Shown piece by piece: positions 5,964 to 8,254 of a stretch of DNA of 8,254 nucleotides. The DNA is taken from the NCBI GenBank assembly GCA_964466625.1, contig CAYXQF010000084.1, positions 1 to 8,254 on the forward strand, read 5' to 3'. A program made the translations under genes and the position numbers. The notes below the pieces were generated by a model. The model ran no database searches and was not told the origin of the DNA. It saw only the letters and a list, made by a program, of their open reading frames with translations. How positions within the stretch are numbered: the first letter of the stretch is position 1; every line of letters begins with the position of its first letter. The DNA is from QALR01 sp964466625. Its GTDB lineage: Bacteria; Bacillota; Clostridia; Oscillospirales; CAG-272.

Positions 5964-5988
5964 GCGGGTCGCCCAAGCGGTGTTTTTT
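5963..5988 (+). terminator. Possible GC hairpin with T-run, no evident gene upstream
   Basis: CGCGGG (5963-5968), a TCG loop and CCC-AA-GCG (5972-5979) make a short bulged stem, followed by GTGTTTTTT (5980-5988). It looks like a plus-strand rho-independent terminator, yet no plus-strand gene precedes it. It could end a short RNA or antisense transcript from this gap, or be fortuitous. Confidence 0.35.
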
Positions 5989-5996
5989 CTTTGACT

Positions 5997-6025
5997 GCAT
6001 ATTTTTTTCAACTTTGTCATATACT
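5997..6025 (+). promoter_or_regulatory. Sigma-E-like (sporulation) promoter of the YlmC-family gene
   Basis: GCATATT (5997-6003) fits the sigma-E -35 consensus KMATATT exactly. CATATACT (6018-6025) fits the -10 consensus CATACAMT at 7 of 8 positions, with a 14-bp spacer, the usual value. The -10 also contains TATACT, but the only vegetative -35 (TTGACT, 5991-5996) would need a 23-bp spacer. The downstream family is linked to sporulation, which agrees. Confidence 0.5.
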
Positions 6026-6058
6026 CTATCATATTTAAATATAACGGAGGAATTTTAT

Positions 6059-6343
6059 ATGGACGCTTGCAGCATCAATGAGCTCAAGGACAAAGAAGTC
6101 ATCAACGTGTGCGACGGAAAAAAACTTGGTTACATAACGGACGCAAAAATAGATATCCCCTGCGGACGAGTTGTGGCTATCATCGTGCTTTTCGATTGCC
6201 GAACATTCGGCTTTGGCAAATGTGAGGAAATCGTGATCCCATGGGATAAGATCGGTTGCTTCGGTAAAGACGCTGTGCTCGTAAACGTGGACACAAGCAC
6301 TTATGAAAAATTCTGCTGCGAAAAAAAGTTTGAGAAAAAATAA
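6059..6343 (+). CDS. YlmC/YmxH family PRC-barrel protein
   Basis: A 94-residue PRC-barrel protein of the YlmC/YmxH family, which is widespread in endospore-forming Firmicutes and regarded as sporulation-associated. It shows the family start SINELKDKEVINV.DGKKLGYI.DAKID (residues 5-32), a central beta segment RVVAIIV (37-43) and the signature EEIVIPWDKI (56-65). The start ATG has CGGAGG (6045-6050) with an 8-base spacer. An upstream in-frame ATG at 6014 lies inside the promoter region and is rejected. It carries 8 Cys (4, 18, 35, 47, 55, 67, 86, 87), many for this length, ending in a CC pair, so metal binding or redox sensitivity is possible. It is monocistronic behind a sigma-E-like promoter. 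The precise molecular role of the family is not known. Confidence 0.92.
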   Translation: MDACSINELKDKEVINVCDGKKLGYITDAKIDIPCGRVVAIIVLFDCRTFGFGKCEEIVIPWDKIGCFGKDAVLVNVDTSTYEKFCCEKKFEKK

Positions 6344-6356
6344 TATTTTTTTCAAA
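6329..6356 (+). terminator. Weak AT-rich hairpin over the stop codon of the YlmC-family gene
   Basis: TTTGA (6329-6333) pairs with TCAAA (6352-6356), and A-runs (6335-6339) pair with T-runs (6346-6350) around the stop codon. Its stability is low because it is nearly all A-T. It is the only terminator candidate before the rpsB promoter. Confidence 0.25.
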
Positions 6357-6361
6357 AACAC

Positions 6362-6390
6362 TTGCTTTTTGCGTTCGGATATGATATAAT
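6362..6390 (+). promoter_or_regulatory. Strong sigma-A promoter of rpsB-tsf with extended -10
   Basis: The -35 is TTGCTT (6362-6367), the spacer 17 bp, and the -10 a perfect TATAAT (6385-6390) preceded by TGA, an extended -10. The predicted start is near 6397, leaving a leader of about 138 bases before rpsB. Confidence 0.9.
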
Positions 6391-6396
6391 AAATCG

Positions 6397-6524
6397 GATT
6401 TTGAGCGCTATATGCCAAAATCAAATAAAATTATATTAAAATCCGCACACATGGTCGGCGTGCGCTTGGTGCCAAAAGGCTTTGCACGATGATGCCGCCC
6501 TGTGGAGGAGAAACCAAAAAGGAG
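6397..6524 (+). ncRNA. Structured 5' leader of rpsB, candidate autoregulatory element
   Basis: The untranslated leader is about 138 bases. Its second half has nested complementarity: CACA (6448-6451) with TGTG (6501-6504), GGC (6457-6459) with GCC (6494-6496), GTGC (6460-6463) with GCAC (6484-6487), and an inner GCC-AAAA-GGC hairpin (6471-6480). The stack ends just before the AAAGGAG Shine-Dalgarno (6518-6524), where a bound protein could block initiation. Bacterial rpsB leaders are often bound by S2 for feedback. I infer the same here but cannot match a named RNA family by eye. Confidence 0.45.
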
Positions 6525-6534
6525 TAAAAATATC

Positions 6535-7278
6535 ATGGCAGTTATCTCTATCAAACAGCTGCTCGAAGCAGGTGTTCATTTCGGTCACCAAACAAGAAGA
6601 TGGAACCCTAAAATGGCTGAATACATCTTCACAGAAAGAAACGGTATCTACATCATCGACCTCCAGAAAACCGTTGGCAAGATCGACGAAGCTTACAATT
6701 TTGTAAAAGAAGTTTCCGCAAACGGCGGCGACATTCTCTTCGTTGGTACAAAGAAACAGGCTGCTGACGCTATCAAAGAAGAAGCTGAACGTTGCGGCCA
6801 GTACTATGTAAACGTTCGTTGGCTCGGCGGTATGCTCACCAACCACAAGACCATCAAGAAGAGCATCGCTCGTCTTAACGCTCTTGAAAAAATGAAAGAA
6901 GAAGGCACTTTCGCTCTTCTCCCCAAGAAAGAAGTTGCTAAACTCACCAAAGAAATGGAAGATCTTGAAAAGAACCTCGGCGGTATCAAGAACATGCCCT
7001 CTCTTCCCTCCGCAATCTTCATCGTTGACCCCAGAAAAGAACACAACGCTGTTCTCGAAGCTAAGAAGCTCGATATCCCCGTAATCGCTATCGTTGACAC
7101 CAACTGTGATCCTGACGATGCTGACTACATCATTCCCGGTAACGATGACGCTATCCGCGCTATCAAGCTCATCTCCGCAGCTCTTGCAGATGCAATCATC
7201 GAGGGCAGACAGGGTGAGGCTGTAGCTGAAGAGGTAGAGGCTACTGAGGCTGAAGCTGAGGCTACTGACGCTGAGTAA
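6535..7278 (+). CDS. rpsB: 30S ribosomal protein S2
   Basis: S2 (uS2) is a late-assembling 30S protein at the platform-head junction and helps recruit S1-type functions. The 247-residue product has the N-terminal signature SIKQLLEAGVHFGHQTRRWNPKM (within residues 5-27), IYIIDLQKT, the WLGGMLTN loop, and the C-terminal signature around DTNCDPD (188-194) and IPGNDDAIRAI (200-210). The start ATG has AAAGGAG (6518-6524) at 10 bases. An in-frame ATG at 6502 lies upstream of this site inside the leader and is rejected. The last ~25 residues are an acidic Ala/Glu tail (ending EATDAE), poorly conserved in the family. Codon choice changes within this tail: 17 of 17 earlier Glu codons are GAA, while from 7201 on 7 of 9 are GAG. 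tsf follows after 28 bases in the conserved rpsB-tsf operon. Confidence 0.99.
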   Translation: MAVISIKQLLEAGVHFGHQTRRWNPKMAEYIFTERNGIYIIDLQKTVGKIDEAYNFVKEVSANGGDILFVGTKKQAADAIKEEAERCGQYYVNVRWLGGMLTNHKTIKKSIARLNALEKMKEEGTFALLPKKEVAKLTKEMEDLEKNLGGIKNMPSLPSAIFIVDPRKEHNAVLEAKKLDIPVIAIVDTNCDPDDADYIIPGNDDAIRAIKLISAALADAIIEGRQGEAVAEEVEATEAEAEATDAE

Positions 7279-7306
7279 TAATTACTAGAGAAAGGAAATA
7301 ACTAAA

Positions 7307-8242
7307 ATGGCTAATATAACAGCAAAAGACGTTGCAGCACTCCGCGCAAAGACCGGTATCGGTATGATGGAGTGTAAGAAGGCTCTCGTTGAGGCTAACG
7401 GTGATATGGAGGAGGCAATAACAATCCTTCGTAAGAGAGGTGAGCTCAAGGCAGAGGCTAAGGCAGCAACAAGAATCGCTGCTGACGGTATCGTTGACAT
7501 TCTTAAGGATGGCGACGTAACCGCTATGATCGAGGTTAACACCGAGACAGACTTTGTTGCAAAGAACGCAACATTCCAGGAGTTCGTAAAGAACCTTCTT
7601 AAGACAGTTATCGCAAACAAGCCCGCTGACGTTGAGGCACTTCTTGCTTCTGACTACATTGACGGTGGTGTTACCGTTGATGCAAAGCTCAAGGAGATGA
7701 TCTTCGTTATCGGTGAGAAGATAAGCATCCGCCGTTTCGTAGTAGTTGAGGGACTTACAAGTACCTACATTCACGGTAACGGTTCTATCGGTGTTGTTGC
7801 TAAGTTCGAGACCGATGCTGATACCGCTGCTAAGGCAGAGTTCGTAGAGTTCGCAAAGAACATCGCTCTCCAGATCGGTGCTTACACAACTCCTTACCTT
7901 GACAGAGAGTCCGTTCCCGCAAACGTTATCGAGTCCGAGAAGGCAATCATTCTCGCTCAGATGGCAAACGATCCTAAGAATGCTGGTAAGCCCCAGAACA
8001 TTCTTGAGAAGATGGTTATCGGTAAGCTCGGTAAGTTCTACGAGAACAACTGCTTGCTCGATATGGACTACATCAAGGACGACGACCTCAAGGTTGGCAA
8101 GTACGTTGAGAAGACAGCTAAGGAGCTCGGCGCAGATCTTAAGATCGTATCCTTCGAGAGATTCGAGAAGGGCGAGGGCATCCAGAAGAGAGAAGAGAAC
8201 TTCGCTGAGGAGATCGCAAAGCTCGCTGGTGGCAACAACTAA
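7307..8242 (+). CDS. tsf: Translation elongation factor Ts
   Basis: EF-Ts is the cytoplasmic nucleotide-exchange factor that regenerates EF-Tu-GTP. The 311-residue product (family usually ~280-310) has a UBA-like N-terminus with TGIGMMECKKAL (16-27), and the EF-Tu-contacting core with TDFVAKN (81-87). Further on are the second subdomain (FAKNIALQIGAYTTPYL) and the C-terminal YVEKTAKELG segment. The start has AAAGGA (7291-7296) at 10 bases. Co-transcription with rpsB is near-universal. The gene is complete; only 12 bases follow the stop, so no terminator is visible. Base use is odd for this window: 29 of 30 Glu codons are GAG and 32 of 33 Lys codons AAG, whereas rpsB and the feo genes prefer GAA and use much AAA. 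The protein looks intact and functional. Confidence 0.99.
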   Translation: MANITAKDVAALRAKTGIGMMECKKALVEANGDMEEAITILRKRGELKAEAKAATRIAADGIVDILKDGDVTAMIEVNTETDFVAKNATFQEFVKNLLKTVIANKPADVEALLASDYIDGGVTVDAKLKEMIFVIGEKISIRRFVVVEGLTSTYIHGNGSIGVVAKFETDADTAAKAEFVEFAKNIALQIGAYTTPYLDRESVPANVIESEKAIILAQMANDPKNAGKPQNILEKMVIGKLGKFYENNCLLDMDYIKDDDLKVGKYVEKTAKELGADLKIVSFERFEKGEGIQKREENFAEEIAKLAGGNN

Positions 8243-8254
8243 TTAAAAATAGTT

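Noticed and set aside
5963..5983. tRNA-like 5' fragment (GGGTCGCCCAAGCGGT resembles an acceptor/D-arm start)
   Set aside because: No anticodon arm, T-arm or 3' acceptor follows; the sequence runs into a T-tract. The likeness covers under 20 bases and is better explained by a hairpin.
7203..7278. Acidic Ala/Glu tail of S2 as a possible frameshift or fusion
   Set aside because: The frame is continuous to the stop and such low-complexity acidic tails are common in S2; only the codon shift is notable.
7262..7774. Minus-strand Cys/Leu-rich ORF opposite tsf
   Set aside because: A mirror of the biased tsf codons (GAG/AAG read backwards give CTC/CTT Leu); it has no independent support.

Overview
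The window looks like chromosomal DNA from an anaerobic, probably spore-forming, gut-type member of the Clostridia (Firmicutes). The case rests on a clostridial iron locus (two small FeoA proteins, FeoB, a tiny Cys-rich FeoB-associated membrane protein, and DUF2325 and DUF3793 proteins), a YlmC/YmxH-family PRC-barrel protein typical of endospore formers, strong AGGAGG-type ribosome binding sites and consensus sigma-A promoters. No insertion sequence, CRISPR array, complete tRNA or rRNA is visible.

Layout. (1) 1-116: the last 21 codons of an unidentified plus-strand gene and its rho-independent terminator. (2) 180-3496: a ferrous-iron uptake locus: consensus promoter, feoA1, feoA2, a terminator-like hairpin, feoB with an unusual ~95-residue acidic insertion, and a 58-residue Cys-rich membrane protein. 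(3) 3522-4533: two tandem UUCG-type hairpins, then a two-gene unit (DUF2325, DUF3793). (4) 4623-5874: a minus-strand regulator with an XRE-type helix-turn-helix and a long helical C-terminal half, with its own promoter, palindrome and terminator. (5) 5918-6356: an inverted-repeat region, then the YlmC/YmxH-family gene behind a sigma-E-like promoter. (6) 6362-8242: rpsB (S2) behind a strong promoter and a structured-looking leader, then tsf (EF-Ts).

How the parts may work together. The same 16-base inverted repeat, GTTAG-N6-CTAAC, lies ahead of feoA1 (exact), of feoB (one arm base changed) and of the DUF2325-DUF3793 unit (exact). Its half-sites match the GGTTAG/CTAACC core of the classical DtxR/IdeR iron box, but the spacing differs. 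The simplest reading is that one iron-sensing repressor controls all three units. The two uncharacterised proteins would then belong to the Feo response. This is the best candidate here for an incompletely described system.

A second notable signal is a sharp change of codon choice inside the tail of rpsB. Before base 7201 all 17 Glu codons of rpsB are GAA. From there through tsf they are almost all GAG, and Lys in tsf is almost all AAG. This points to recombination, gene replacement or an assembly junction near 7195-7205.
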